Of a stretch of 64,000 nucleotides of DNA, positions 35,161 to 47,300 are shown piece after piece. The translations under genes and the position numbers were made by a program. Position 1 is the stretch's first letter; the number at the start of each line of letters is the position of its first letter. The DNA is from Asterochloris sp. CNOR1 (lineage: Eukaryota; Chlorophyta; Trebouxiophyceae; Trebouxiales; Trebouxiaceae), in assembly GCA_963969365.1 (NCBI GenBank), contig OZ017760.1, positions 1,798,001 to 1,862,000 of the forward strand. Reading direction: 5' to 3'. The notes below the pieces were generated by a model, which saw nothing but the letters and a program-made list of their open reading frames with translations, was not told where the DNA came from and did no database searches.

Positions 35161-37152
35161 CCTGCACGTTCGATGGAGGGGTGCTCAGGACGTCCAGAAG
35201 AGGCTGCAACAGGCCAGCCCTTGCTGGCGCCTCAGTTCGCTCTAGAAGGCGGTGGAGGTGGCTGGTGCAGGCTGATGAGCAAACAAGGGATGCCGCAACT
35301 CTGTAGCTGGTCAAGAGCTCTCAACAAGAGCTCTAAAGCGCAGGGATTGTATGCAGCAGGGCTTGTTGTAGCTGCCTTGCTGGACATGGGCTATGCAACA
35401 TGGGACCCTGCCTGCTGCTGCAGCATGCAAGTGCTGAGCAAGCTTGTTCTGCTGATCTACCAGAATGCCTTGCTGCTAGCATGCGCACTGAAAGCTTGCT
35501 GAGCAGATTACAGGACCCAGCAGAGCAGCACTCACTGCTTGTTGTTCAATGCTGCTGGCTGCATCGGCCATTTAAAGTTTGTATGGGTACCATGAAGTGC
35601 TATTGCATGAATCTGGCAATCAAATCTGGCAGCTTCTCACTGCACTTGAACTTGAGCAATCATCTTGGAAGGGCCAGACAGGCAAGGGGCAGCCTGCTCC
35701 GCTGGGGTTTAATGCTAAGGGAGATTACCAGACAAGTTCATAGTTGTGTCAAGGTGTTGAGGGCCCTGCCTTTGCCTGAAGTGCAGGTTGTGTGCTGTTT
35801 CTTTTGGGCCTCTCAGTGGCACACAGCTGTTTGTGTCGCCCTCCCACCATTGCTGCCTCATCCAGCAATACAAACACGCTCCTGATCAGCCGTCTTCAGG
35901 GCCCAGCTGCAAGGCTGGGGGTGCTCATCTGGAACATGCGGTCTTGCGGGCTGCCTCTGCAGCCTTCAATTGCCAGCACCCATGCTGCTGTCACTTGACA
36001 TCACATAGCCTGCAGGTGTCGGGGGCCCCATTGGTGCAAAGTGATGATGACTTGAGTTCAACATTCGCAAGAACAGGCAAACCTGACCTGCGTGCACTAG
36101 GGCAGTGAGGACGGCCACTCCAAAAATGGCATCCCGTGTGCGAGGTGCCACCCTGCCATTGAGGCCAATCCTCACTGCAGTGCCATTTGAAATAATTTAG
36201 GGTGAGTGGTTGCACACTGAGCATAACCACTGATGAACTCACATAGAGGCAGAGCTGGTGCATACACTAACGGGATCAGCTTGTTATAGTCTGGCTGGCG
36301 TTTATGCCTGCACAGGGGCAACACCAGTCCTCACACATGAGCTGCTGTGATGGCAAGGTGCCAGCAGGTCTCTCATCACCTTGGCAGCACCTCAGGTTCT
36401 GATAATTCTGATGGCATGGCTTTTGCCCAAATCCGAAAAGCTGGTCAGATAGGCCTGTGCAGGTTGCCCGTGGCGGATCTCGCTGGTAATCTCATTTCTC
36501 TGCTGCAAAAGCCCATCCCTCCATCCATGCAGCTGCCATGCAATAGGACGCCAGCCTATTCTGCGGTAATAAAAGCCCGTCAAATCTCCTCTTTCAGATG
36601 GCTGCCTGAGGAGCAGCAGATGCTGGCATCAGATGCGCATGGCGCTAGTATTGCAGGAGCCAGTGCTATTCAGCTCATTCTCATCCAGGTGCCGATTGCC
36701 ACATGGCCATAGCGCTTTTGCAGATGGGGCTGGTCACCAGGCACCATGAGCTCCAACTCAGTGGTGAGGGGTGCATGCTTGGGCCATCTGAGGCACCATA
36801 TGCCCGCTCTTGTGTCCCTGCTGAGCCTGGACACATGATGAAAGCTTCAGAAAGGCAGCGCTGGCTTGAAAATGTCACTGCAGGCCACACATAAAGGAGG
36901 CGTGCAGGTACTGTTGCTTGACATGGTCAGTGAACAGAAGGGGAGACATGGCATCATTGATTGAGAGGGGTCAACATGCCTGAAACAGCAATGGGGCCAA
37001 AAGTTGGCATGCTCAAAACAAAAGCAAAGGGGGTGCATCACCAAGTCCGATACTTGAGCAATGAATATAATCAGGTATGAATCAATTGTCAGGGCTAGAT
37101 CACTGCTGGAGCAACCATCATAGCTCTGCCGTTCTGTTGGACTTGACAGCGC
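35161..37152. other. Intergenic region, no firm gene
   Basis: Nothing coherent apart from one weak minus-strand open stretch (see 35966-36174). It separates the U-box gene start from the transporter stop, both on the minus strand. Confidence 0.45.
35966..36174 (-). CDS. Possible exon of a small membrane protein
   Basis: After an acceptor-like CACTGCAG at 36175 an open frame reads RIGLNGRVAPRTRDAIFGVA followed by a hydrophobic stretch (VLTALVHAGQVCLFLRML) and a polar end with a stop at 35966. A donor-like GCAG|GTCAGG lies inside it. The composition is like a small organelle membrane protein, but no partner exon was found, so this is weak. Confidence 0.25.
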
Positions 37153-40100
37153 TCATCTGGCAGGTGCAGGACGCTGTTTGCCAACCCCGGTCACTTGCTC
37201 CACCCAGGACAAGTAGCGGGGCGCAACAGCTTCACCACCATAACTGTCACCTGCAGCCACAGGAGCAAACCACGAAGGATCATATATTGGCACCCAGCAT
37301 TGAGATACAGCAGAATGCCACCCAGCCCCAAGATACAACAGGATACTAGTTAAGAGAATGAGTTGTACGTACTTGGTGAGGTTGGCTCACCTTGTTTCCA
37401 TTATGCAGGCATGCCAAGGTATGCTTGCAATAAATGATGACCTCCCACCAGACAGCCAGGCCACACTTCAAAATTAGTTACTACAACAAGACAGAGCCTG
37501 CCCACATGACGCACCACATTCCACCTGACGGCTAACTCCACGGCACACAAGGATTGCTCACCATGTTTGATAGCCTCCCATCTGACATCCCCTTCCCTGA
37601 GGTCAAGCTCGCTGATCTCTGGAATGAACAGGATGGTCACCAGGGCACCCAGGCCTGCTGCCCCTGCTCCAAAGTAGAACTTGTTCTGGTCACTGATCTG
37701 GCTGAGCACGATGTCAGCAGTCAGGGCGCCCAGCTGCAGCAACACAAAGGGAGGCGGCTCAGCAGTGGCCGCGTGGCAACATGACTGTGCAGCAGGTCGG
37801 CCAACACCATGAAAGGGGCCCTACCAGAGCGGGCAAGGGTGACGAGCACAGCAGCTGCGCGCAGTGTTTTAAAGGCTGACGCACAGCAAACAGCCTGTCC
37901 AACATTCAATGGCTCAAGGGCTGTGGTAGAGCAGATTGCTGTGCAGACAGAACCCACAGCAGCACTTGTGCTGATGCTGATGCCAGGCAGGTCAAGTCCG
38001 AAGGGGCCAAGCAGCCTTGCCTGCACTGAGATTCATGTCTATGCATGTCATGCCACGCATCCAGCTTACATCCTTGCTGCCGCCAGCACTGCCGGCACGC
38101 AGGGGAGGGCCTCTGTCTGATGACATGCAGCAGGGCGGCGCGAGCATGCCATGCAAGTGCCTGGTTCCAGGACTGAATGAAGCAGCTGCGCACCTTGCCC
38201 ACGGCAGCACTGATGCCATGTGCCAAGCCTCGTGCCTCAGTGGGGAAAACCTCGCCAGCCAGCAGGAAGGTGGTGGCGTTGGGGCCGAATTGGACAAAGA
38301 ATGAGGACAGGTAATAGATAAACTGCAGCGCAACATTGGCCTGGTGAAGCTGATGTATGCTTGGGCAGATGCCAGAGGCACAGCTGCCAGCTGCTGGTGT
38401 ATGGCAGCTGGCCGAGGGCGTGTCTTCGTGGTGCATCTTGCTGCAGATGCGTCTCAACAGCTGTCAGTGATGGTGCCCTTCCCTTTGGTGTCCTGGCGGG
38501 GCCAGGCAGCAGCATGCACACTGCCAGCGCAGTTTTCTGCAGCAGTCAGGCGCGTGGCTGTCACCCCTGCACCTGCCGCCGCGGGGAAGGCTGCTGCATG
38601 CACGCTGCCAGCAGAGACCTGCGTTGCGGGAATGCCAGTGCAGCGCACTGCCACAGCATAAGGGAATGCGTCAGCTCACCTGGAACCAGCTCAGGTTAGT
38701 TTTGGTGGCTGTGAGTCGGTTGAAGGCTGCCCCTCCAATGAGGAAGATGACAAAAATGAAGCCGAAGCCCATGAGCTGCATGCGCCGGCGCCCCATCCAA
38801 GGCTTGTCCACCGTGAAGGCGGCAAAGTAGTAGCCGAACAGGGCCACAGATGAATTCAGGAAGTTGTACTCCAGCACTTTGACCACAGATGCCTGCAGGG
38901 GCGCACAGGAAGATGCCGTGGCAGGCAGAGCAGAGCAAGCACAGTGGCAAAGGGGACCCAGCACAGGCTCATAGCTGTGTGGAGTCAGCTTAAGAAACGG
39001 ATGCAAGGTTGCGAGCTGCAGCAGCGTTGATCACCATCTACCAAGGGAGGAGGAGCAGGCCGGCTGTTGGACAAGTGCACATGCAGGAGCAGCAGTGCTG
39101 CAGGTTGCATCAGCCAGGCCAGTCTGTCATTGAGTGAGGCGTGTGCAAGGGCAGCGCTGCTGCAGGCAGCAGCAGCTCAGCGGCCTGTGACAGCCTGAGA
39201 GCCAGACGGGTTTTCGCAGGTGTGCTGCTGTTGCCACAACGCAGCAGTGAGCGCAACGTCACTCACCCCAGGAGTTAGGATCTGAATGAATTCAGTTTGA
39301 AATAGTTTGTTCCCTGCAGCAGCAAGCTGCCCGGTCAGCAGACCAGGTCCGAGGACAGCAGGGGCCAAGGAAGGGTGCACGATGGCAGCCTGACAAGCAG
39401 GCATTTGTGCAATGCAAGGGTATGTCTTCAGGCCAGCTACAAAGTTGTTGTCTGTGCAACTGAGCACACATGCAGAGGCTAGCCGAACGGCATGTGTCGC
39501 TGATCATCGAGTGCTCACCACGGCCAGGCACACAGCGCAGCAATAAAGCAGGCCCGCACACACTCCTGACAGATGCTCACGGTGGTGGATGGCGCCCCAC
39601 CAGGCCCAGCGCAGGCAGGTAAGCACCCGCAGTTTTCACTGGCAGCCATCTTTGCAGGGACCACCCTTTGAACCTGGCGTGCAGCCGGGCAGCAGCTCAG
39701 CATGGAGTTGCAGCCAAATGCATCCTGGATCTTCCGCAGGGCCCTGCACGAAGCCACCAAGACACATACTCCCTCAGCAGCAGCCACCAAACCCCACCAG
39801 GACTTGATGGCAGCAGCCACAGAGTCCCAGGCCCGTCAGTAGCTCACCATAGTAGAAGGCGTCCATGAAGGCCCACCCCAGGCAGGTGCCGAGCAGCCTG
39901 AAGCCGTAGTGCCTCAGCAGGAGCCTGAGGCGCTGCGAGGTGGACAGCCCCCGCCAGGGCCCAGGCTTGGGCCCAGCAGGCTGCTGGCAGCTTTGGCTGG
40001 CCTGCAGGGCCTGCTGAGCGCCAGGTTGCCCGGCAGCTGCCATCCCACTCTTCCCCTGTGCACCATAGCCAGCTGTCTTCGTGCCGCTGGCATTTGTTTC

Positions 40101-43100
40101 TGGCGTCGGCTGCTTCATGTTTGCAGCTGTGCAGCCCTTTGGTGTGGGAGTATCTGCAGTACCCAAGACTCCATCAAGAGGTGACACCCAGTCCTCCAAG
40201 GAGTCTGTGCTGGCTTTGCTGTCTGGGCCAGCCAGCTTGTCGCTGCCAGGCCCAGCAGCAGCAGCTGGCAGCCCTGCACCTCCATGCGACCTAGCCAGCT
40301 CGACGCTGCCAAACTCCACAGCAGCAGCAGGAGCTGCCTGCTCATCGCGCGCAGCTCCGGCCGGCAGCCTTGCCTCCACGGCTTGTAGGTCTGCCTGGCC
40401 CAACTTGCCAGCTGCCCGGACCCGCTTCTCCTCCAAGTGGCGCTGCCTCTGCTCCTGCATCGACACGATGCCATCTGGGTGAGGTTGTCAGGTGAGACTG
40501 GTGAGGCTCAGACTGCCTCGGCACCTTGGCACTTGCCGCGATTTACATGAGGGCGCATCTGCAGATGTGGACAGTGCCCTGACAAAGCAAAGCAGCGTGC
40601 CAGGCAGCAAGTACAGTGTGACAGTACGCAACACTGCTGCCAGCTGCCCTGGCACCTTTTCCGTCACATGCTGCTGCTTCTGCCGCTGCTTCCAGTCCTG
40701 CAACTAGAGCACCAACCCAGTCCTCCAAATTAGCCAGGCGCACCTTCCAGACCTCGCTCTCCTTCAGCTTGAATATCCTGTGGTACACCATGTAGCAGAT
40801 GGGAATGAGCCTGCAGGGGGGCACAGGGAGATGCCTTGGCAGGCAGAGCAGAGCAAGCACCGTGACACAGGTGTACCAGCACAGGCTCACAGCTGCTGGG
40901 AGTTACACATCAGAAGTGGATGCAGGGTTGCGCGCTGCAGCAGTGCTGATCACCGTCTACCAAGGGAGGAAGAGCAGGCTGGCTGTTGGACAAGTGCACA
41001 CATGTGGGAGCAGCAGTGCTGCAGGATGCATCAGCCAGGACAGTCTGTCATCGCGTGAGGCGTGTGCAAGGGCAGCGCTGCTGCAGGCAGCAGCAGCTCA
41101 GCGGCCTTTGACAGCCTGAGAAGCAGACGAGTGTCTGCAGGTGTGCTGCTGTTGCCACAAACCATCAGTCAGCTCACTGTCCCTCACCCCAGCCCATACT
41201 GGAGGCGCCACACGATGCTGAGGCGTGTAGGGTTGTAAGTGGGGCCATACTGCCCCAGGACGGCCATGAAGAAGAGCAGGACTGCTAGGTTCAGCAGGTT
41301 GCCCCATGCCTGCACATCAGCTTGACCCATGTCCAGCACGAGCTGCAAGTCTGCAGAGTTTGCATCTGGCCCATGCTTTGTTGCCCATAGCCTGCACAGG
41401 AGTCTAGTATGGTACTGAAGCTTGCACCTCTGTGGGTGTGTCTCCAGCTGGGCCCGTCCGTTATGCTTATGAAGAGTTGCATGATTGTCAGACTGAAGAA
41501 CAGGCCTGTCTGGTAAGAGAGTAAGCAATAATACAATTACGTGCAGCACAGCGTTCGCGTTCCCTATCTAGAGTTGGATGCAAGAACAGCATATGCACCC
41601 AGTGACAGCAGTGTGTTGACGCGAGCGTGCACAGAGCTGCTGTTGCAGGATGGTGCAGCACATGCAGTCCCAGCATCAATTGGCGCATCCCACTGGAAGC
41701 ACCCCAAATCAGGCATAGACACACATTTGCAGTGGCCAAAGCTTTTGAGCGCACACATGCTCGCCATGCTTATGCACTCATGCACTTATAGCAGTTGCCC
41801 CAGAACTGCTTGCTTGCTTGCCACAGCAGCTCACCTGCATGCTGAACACAAGGACCACAGTCTGGCCCCGCAGCTTCTGCAGTTTCGTGCTGCCCTCTGC
41901 ACGCTCGCTAGCAGAGGATGCAGCAACTGGGAACTCGCCACCAACCTGCACCAGGAGGGTACAGCAATCAGAACCATGGTGCTACAGGCACTTACACACT
42001 CTTGTGATACATCCTTGAGCACAAGCTGCACAGGTCAGAGCAGGCAACACGGCAGCGGCAGCACGCAAGCTTTGCGCCTGAGGCAAATCAACAGGGATGC
42101 ACTGCACAGGAGCAGCTCACCCCAAAGCCAAAGATGGTTTGGGCGATGATGAGCATCAGGAACAAGCTTCGAGCATTGGGACCTGTGGATACTGTCAGCA
42201 GGATGCCACCTGCATGGCAGCAGCTTCTTGTTGAGCAGAGCAAGGGTGGTCTGGAACAAATGAATTCTTCATGTGGGAGGCGGGGCAGTGGACACAGCTG
42301 GCCGTGGACGCCTGCAAATCCCCAGCCAGCGATGGACTAGCATCAAAGCTGAATGCTCAAGTCACGCCCAGCAACTGAAGCTGCTGCCATGTGCTGCGCC
42401 CTGGGCAGTGCCATGCACAGTACAATAAGGAATGACGATATTTGCGGGAGGATGCTGCACAACAGCCTTCATGTTGAGCTCTGCCTGTGCTCATGCAGCG
42501 TTTCCAAGTGCATAGGGTGTGTCAAGGCCCAACCACAGCAGGCCGCTGTCCCTGGAGCCTCTAATGACTCACCTACGATCATGACTAAAGCAGTGAAGAT
42601 GCTCCCTATCTTGCGCCCGATGCGGTCAATGGCAAAGCCCAGCGACACCATACCTGCAAAGAGACCGGCTACCTGCAACACCAGAACACAGGTTGGCTGG
42701 CGTGAAGGTGGCATGACAGACTACAGCTTGCAAGAAGGTCTTGCTGCCTGCCCTGCACAAGCCTTTTGAAAGCAAGGGAATCATCATCATTTGCTTCGAT
42801 CACAATCGTAAAATTGCAGCTGCCAGAAAGGTGGCTGCATGACAGTCTCTGCACAGCATCATGCAGAGGTGCTTGAACAATTTCTGAGAACTTGAGCAGT
42901 GGAGAACACGCATGCAGCATTCACTGAGCCCCCGTGGTCCCCACAGGCACTCAGTGCCACCTCACAGGCAGCTCCTGCTCGGCAACAGCCTCAGGCTGCA
43001 GGTGCCTTCCCAGCAGGAGTGCAGTTGCAGCAAGGACTGCTGCCACACTGACCTGGGTGTAGTTGAGGGTGTGGATGAACGTCTCGCTGCACCCCTCCTG

Positions 43101-43541
43101 GTAGTCGTCCACACATGCCGGGTACTGGGCTGCCCAGATGGGCTTCACGTTGCCAACCGAAAAAATGTAATAGGCCTACAGCAGGCATGCAAGGTTTCCA
43201 GGAACATGGACTAAGCTTCCTCGATGAGCCAATTGCGAAAGCAGGTCCCGGTGTCTACCCTCCGAGCCAGGCTGCCAGAGCCGGGTGGAGTGCACTGTAC
43301 TGACTGCAACAGCTGCCTGCCATTGGCAGCCTTCCTTTCAGGAACTGTGGGGCTGATGCTGGAGATGTCAATGCGCACATGTGAGTGGCTTGGAGTACGA
43401 CTGGGAGTCAATTGGTGCTCGAAATGTGGCCTGGTTCATAGCATAGCACACCTCATTGAACATGCCGAGGCCGGGCACAGCGAACGACAGGACCCAGTGC
43501 AGGAACCTGTGGCAGCCAGACAGCACCGTCAAGCAGCTCAT
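37153..43541 (-). CDS. MFS transporter, inorganic phosphate / glycerophosphodiester type
   Basis: Thirteen exons in phase: 43541-43452, 43175-43053, 42672-42573, 42209-42121, 41945-41835, 41309-41188, 40810-40744, 40454-39848, 39313-39267, 38892-38680, 38340-38194, 37733-37562 and 37250-37153; 661 residues. Family marks of the phosphate:H+ symporter / GIT branch: [20 protein letters not shown], the loop 2-3 motif [80 protein letters not shown], and [20 protein letters not shown]. Expected role: proton-coupled uptake of phosphate or a phosphodiester at a membrane; the substrate is inferred. Exon 8 carries an unusual cytosolic loop of about 170 Ala/Gly/Pro-rich residues between the two six-helix halves. 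The N-terminus is short (start ATG 43541 opens directly before helix 1). Introns 6 and 9 are near-identical. Confidence 0.87.
38893..39266 (-). repeat. Introner-like intron copy 1 (intron 9 of the transporter gene)
   Basis: The 374-nt intron from GTGAGTGACG to CGCCCCTGCAG aligns along its whole length with the 377-nt intron at 41187-40811, with only scattered substitutions and small indels. Long identical blocks include GCTGAGCTGCTGCTGCCTGC and CAGCGCTGCCCTTGCACACG. Similarity stops at the splice sites. Confidence 0.85.
40811..41187 (-). repeat. Introner-like intron copy 2 (intron 6 of the transporter gene)
   Basis: Partner of 39266-38893. It is a phase-2 intron, while the partner is phase 0, and the flanking exons (QYGLG / LIPICYM versus IQILTPG / ASVVKVL) are unrelated. 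This argues against simple exon duplication. Confidence 0.85.
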
Positions 43542-44382
43542 GTAGGAGGCTCAAGCTGCCAACAGTGCGAGTGTTCTGCAGACAGGACAGCAGCACAGCA
43601 TCATGATTCTGTGTGGCAATTGAGAGTCATGGGCTCTGGATAGGCAGGAGGTACCCCACCAAGCCAGATGGGAAAGCATCAAGGCTGTGCACACAGCTCA
43701 GCCCAACTGTGCTCCCACCTAGCAGGTGGTGATCGCTTGGCCTTGGCAGGCACAGGGGCCTCTGCTGCTGGCTGCGGCTGGTTTGGCATGCCTTGGTCAT
43801 CTGTGCTTGCACCCTTGTTACGCGGTAAACTGCGGGCCAAGCCATTTGTCATCTGCATGCTTTGCTTTGTTCTTCAAAGAAGTCCCGTCAGAGGCCGCGC
43901 TGCGGTCCTGCAAATTGAGGTCCTGCAAGCATTGCTTCTGTAGCATCTGAGGGGTGCTGTTGTTGCTCATGTTAGAGCAGGAGCAATTTCTTTGGTAGCC
44001 AGAGGTCCGCAAGGCAAGTTATCTTCTTGACACCAACTTGCATGTCTGACGGTTTCACCGTGCAGCACACCTGCCACTATGTACCTCTCCTGGAAAACAT
44101 GCTCATGAGCTAGCCCTCCGTCCTAAGCACCATTGAGCCTGGTACGACATTTCCAAGATCTGTCGCGGGCAGGATCCTTCTAGCTATCTTGGCCAGCAGA
44201 CAGCTGGGCTTCAGGCGGCTTCTGGGCGGTGATGTTCCAAGAAGTTCAGATTCCCTAATAATTCTCTAGTAATCTCCAGGTGCAGGGACCACATCTGACG
44301 AATTTCAAACGTTTGGTCACTGAATGACAAGTTGATGGGGTTTCAGCTGGTGTCAGAATTGAAGCCAGTTTACTCAAGGCCA
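43542..44382. other. Intergenic region, no gene seen
   Basis: Lies between the transporter start and the oxidase stop, both on the minus strand; it must hold the transporter promoter and the oxidase 3' end. No coherent coding or RNA feature was seen. Confidence 0.5.
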
Positions 44383-47300
44383 TCAGCCCGCTGCGGAAGC
44401 AGTAGGGATGCTCTGCGGGTTGCTGAAGAAGTTGGTGGGGTCATACTTTGATTTGATCTGAGTCAACCTGCATGCATTGACACCTGTCAGCAAGCTGCAG
44501 ACGGCAAGCTGTTACCAGCAACAGAGATTTCCATGCATCGTGTGCAGCAGCACATTAGGGGACAGAGTGCAACGTCCTGAGTGTGGTCAATCTAGATGCT
44601 GCTAGCTAGAGCTTGCCTCTGCATGATCATGATGGTGCAGCTGCCACAGCTTCACAGGGCCCACTGCAGCGGAGGTGAACTGGCGCCGAGATGTGCTTGA
44701 CGATGATGCAGCCGCCTCCAGAGTACAGGGACCCACGCAGAGGAGGGAGTCTGGCACCAAAGCTGTGCATGACCAAGATGCAGGCAGTGCCAGGCAGATG
44801 TGTCTGCACATCTTCACCACTTCTGCACATCTTCACCATCTTGGCACTGTTTCAGCACCTTATTATCCTGAGCACACCACCATCCTGGCCAGCACACCAC
44901 CATCCTGAGCATGCTGCCTAGCTACCAGATGATGCTAAAGATCAGTTTTGATGCAGGCTCACTGGTTGAAGGTTTGGCCAGGGAAGTAGGCACTTTGCCA
45001 GCTGGGCTGATCCGCGTCGATGTAGTTGACATAACTTTCTGTACTCACAAACGGGGCCACGCTGTTGTAGAAGGAGGTGACCCAGGAGATGCAGCTGGCC
45101 TGCTGACTTGAGTCGCTCCAGGACACATAGAACTGCAGGCAGGAAGCACCTCAGGCAAGCAGTGCCTGCCAAGAAATTTCCAACATGAGCAAAGCATCCC
45201 TAACTGCAGGGAGGCAAACAGCGCCTTCTGCAGCATGCTTCACAGGGCACTGGTGTGCAGAATGGCTGCATTCTTACATGGCACATCTGGCATGCAGGCA
45301 ACCTGTGCCCGCCACAGGATGCATGTCAACGCTCACCTGAAGATTCATCAAAGCGTCACGGTGGGCAAAGGCCGTGGCTGTGTCGGGGATGGCGCTGATG
45401 GCGCCCTGCACAGCATTGCATATGTGTCCAGAGCCGCACAGGGTAGCGAAGGGCTGCTCAGGGCCTCAGCACAGCTCGAGGCTGAGAGCATCGCCCCTTG
45501 TGCCATACATCAACACGCACAGCGGTGCTGCTGCCGTCAAAGAGCGAGGGCCAGTGTACAGTCCAGGCCTTGTCCCAGTGGAAAGTGCAATGCTGATGCC
45601 TGTACTGCGCCATGGCAGAAGCGCAGGTGAGACTTCGCGGCACGTTGGCTGCATTGACGCAAGCGCAGCAGGAATACAAAGCTTGCTGCTGCCACCCATG
45701 CAGTGCAGTCCAGTCCCTCACCCCATAAACGTGCAGCTGGATGTAGCCATTGCTGGGAGCATTCTGAAGGGCTGAAGCAATGACATTTAAGCCGGTACTG
45801 TTGATGGCTGTGTAAGCATAGAGCGACTTGGCTTTGAAGGGGCTGGCTGCCCAGATGGAGGTGCCTGCAAGGAAGAGGAGACAGTGATTACCTTTGATAA
45901 CATGGGGCCTGCAGAGAAGGGTAGTTGGAGTGAGCTCATCCATATGTGCTGGCCCAACAAGCTGTCCCCTGGACACAGCACTTTACATCAGAAAGGCTGT
46001 CCTCCTGAAGTCTTCCAATCATGACGCCCACCTGGACACAGGCTGCTGTGCAGCTGCAGACCCCAGCGGGCAGGCAGACACCCTTTGAGTCACCAGCAAC
46101 AGCTAGAAGGGGGTCATTCCTGAGATGCCACCACTGCAGGCAAGCCTTGGCGGCAAAGACATGTCATCACAGCCCAGGCTCTAGCTGGTATTGCTGTTGA
46201 TTGGCTGCATCCCCACATTGAGCACGGCAAGCAGCAGGACGGGAGCAATGTTTCCCAGGTGTAGACTGGGACCAGCTGGCCAGCCAGTGCACCCCCACCG
46301 CCCTCAAGCCAGGTCATGCACAACTAGCTTCATTGTGTTCCCCAGCGCCTCCGCCACTGCCCAGCCAGCACACACAGGGCCAGGCCTCAGTGGCACAGGC
46401 AGCAAGCTCACCGGGCCCCAGGGCGAGGCTGTTGATGCTGTTGGAGGGCTGCAGGCCCATGCTGCGTGTGGCAAACAGCAGAACAGAGGTGATGTAGTCG
46501 CTCTCCTGGAAAGAGGTCGACTGGGGAGTCCCCAGGGCACTGTAGCCAGTGGAGCTTAGCCACGTCTGCAGGTCAGCATTGCTGCCCAGCCAGACGCCAG
46601 ACCACTGGACGGAGCCAAAGCCGACCAGGATGTCAGTGGTGATGATGTTGGGCCACGTCTTGGCATTGTTTTGGTACCTGCACGACACACAGAACGGCCA
46701 CTGGCTAGCACTACCGCTGGCAGCAGCGGAGGACTTGACGCATGGAGGCATCTTGGTGTGCGCCTCACAGCAATCCTGGGTGGTCTGCTCCCTGCACCTT
46801 GTGCTGCCAAGAAAGTGGCACTGGCATAGCTGGCTCCTTACCAGTTGACCACTGTGTACATGTTCGACATGGACCAGGAGACCTGCAGAAATGCAGCGAT
46901 GTCTGAGGTGCAGGTGTGCAGTCAAACTCAATGTGGGGCCCTGTACTGCAGAACCAAGCGGCAGATTGCAAGGCTCGGCCGAGGGCAGATTGCCAGGCTC
47001 TGGGTTCAGGCACAGGCCTCACAATGATGGCAGTCACAGTGCCCCCAATCTCTGGGTGGGCTGACTGCTGCACAGGGTTCAGGGTGTAGGAGGTGATGAT
47101 GCCAAAGCTTCCTCCTCCGCCTCCTGCACTTCAGCAGAAGAGAGTAAATGAGCAGGTGAGAGACAGAGAGCAGCAGAGGGAGCGGTAGAGAGGGCAGTCA
47201 ATAGAGCTGAGCCACTTTGGCATTGCAGTTCACCCCAGCGATGCAGCATAACATGCAAGCATGCCGCACCAGCAAGTGTTGCTGCGCCTGGCTCATTGAT

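Noticed and set aside
38893-41187. Simple segmental duplication of part of the transporter gene
   Set aside because: Flanking exons are unrelated and similarity stops at the splice sites, so an intron-specific process fits better.
45042-45051. A donor GTGAGT inside the last-but-one oxidase exon
   Set aside because: The frame is open and continuous through it (APFVSTESYVNYID), and the nearest acceptor would give a 10-nt intron.
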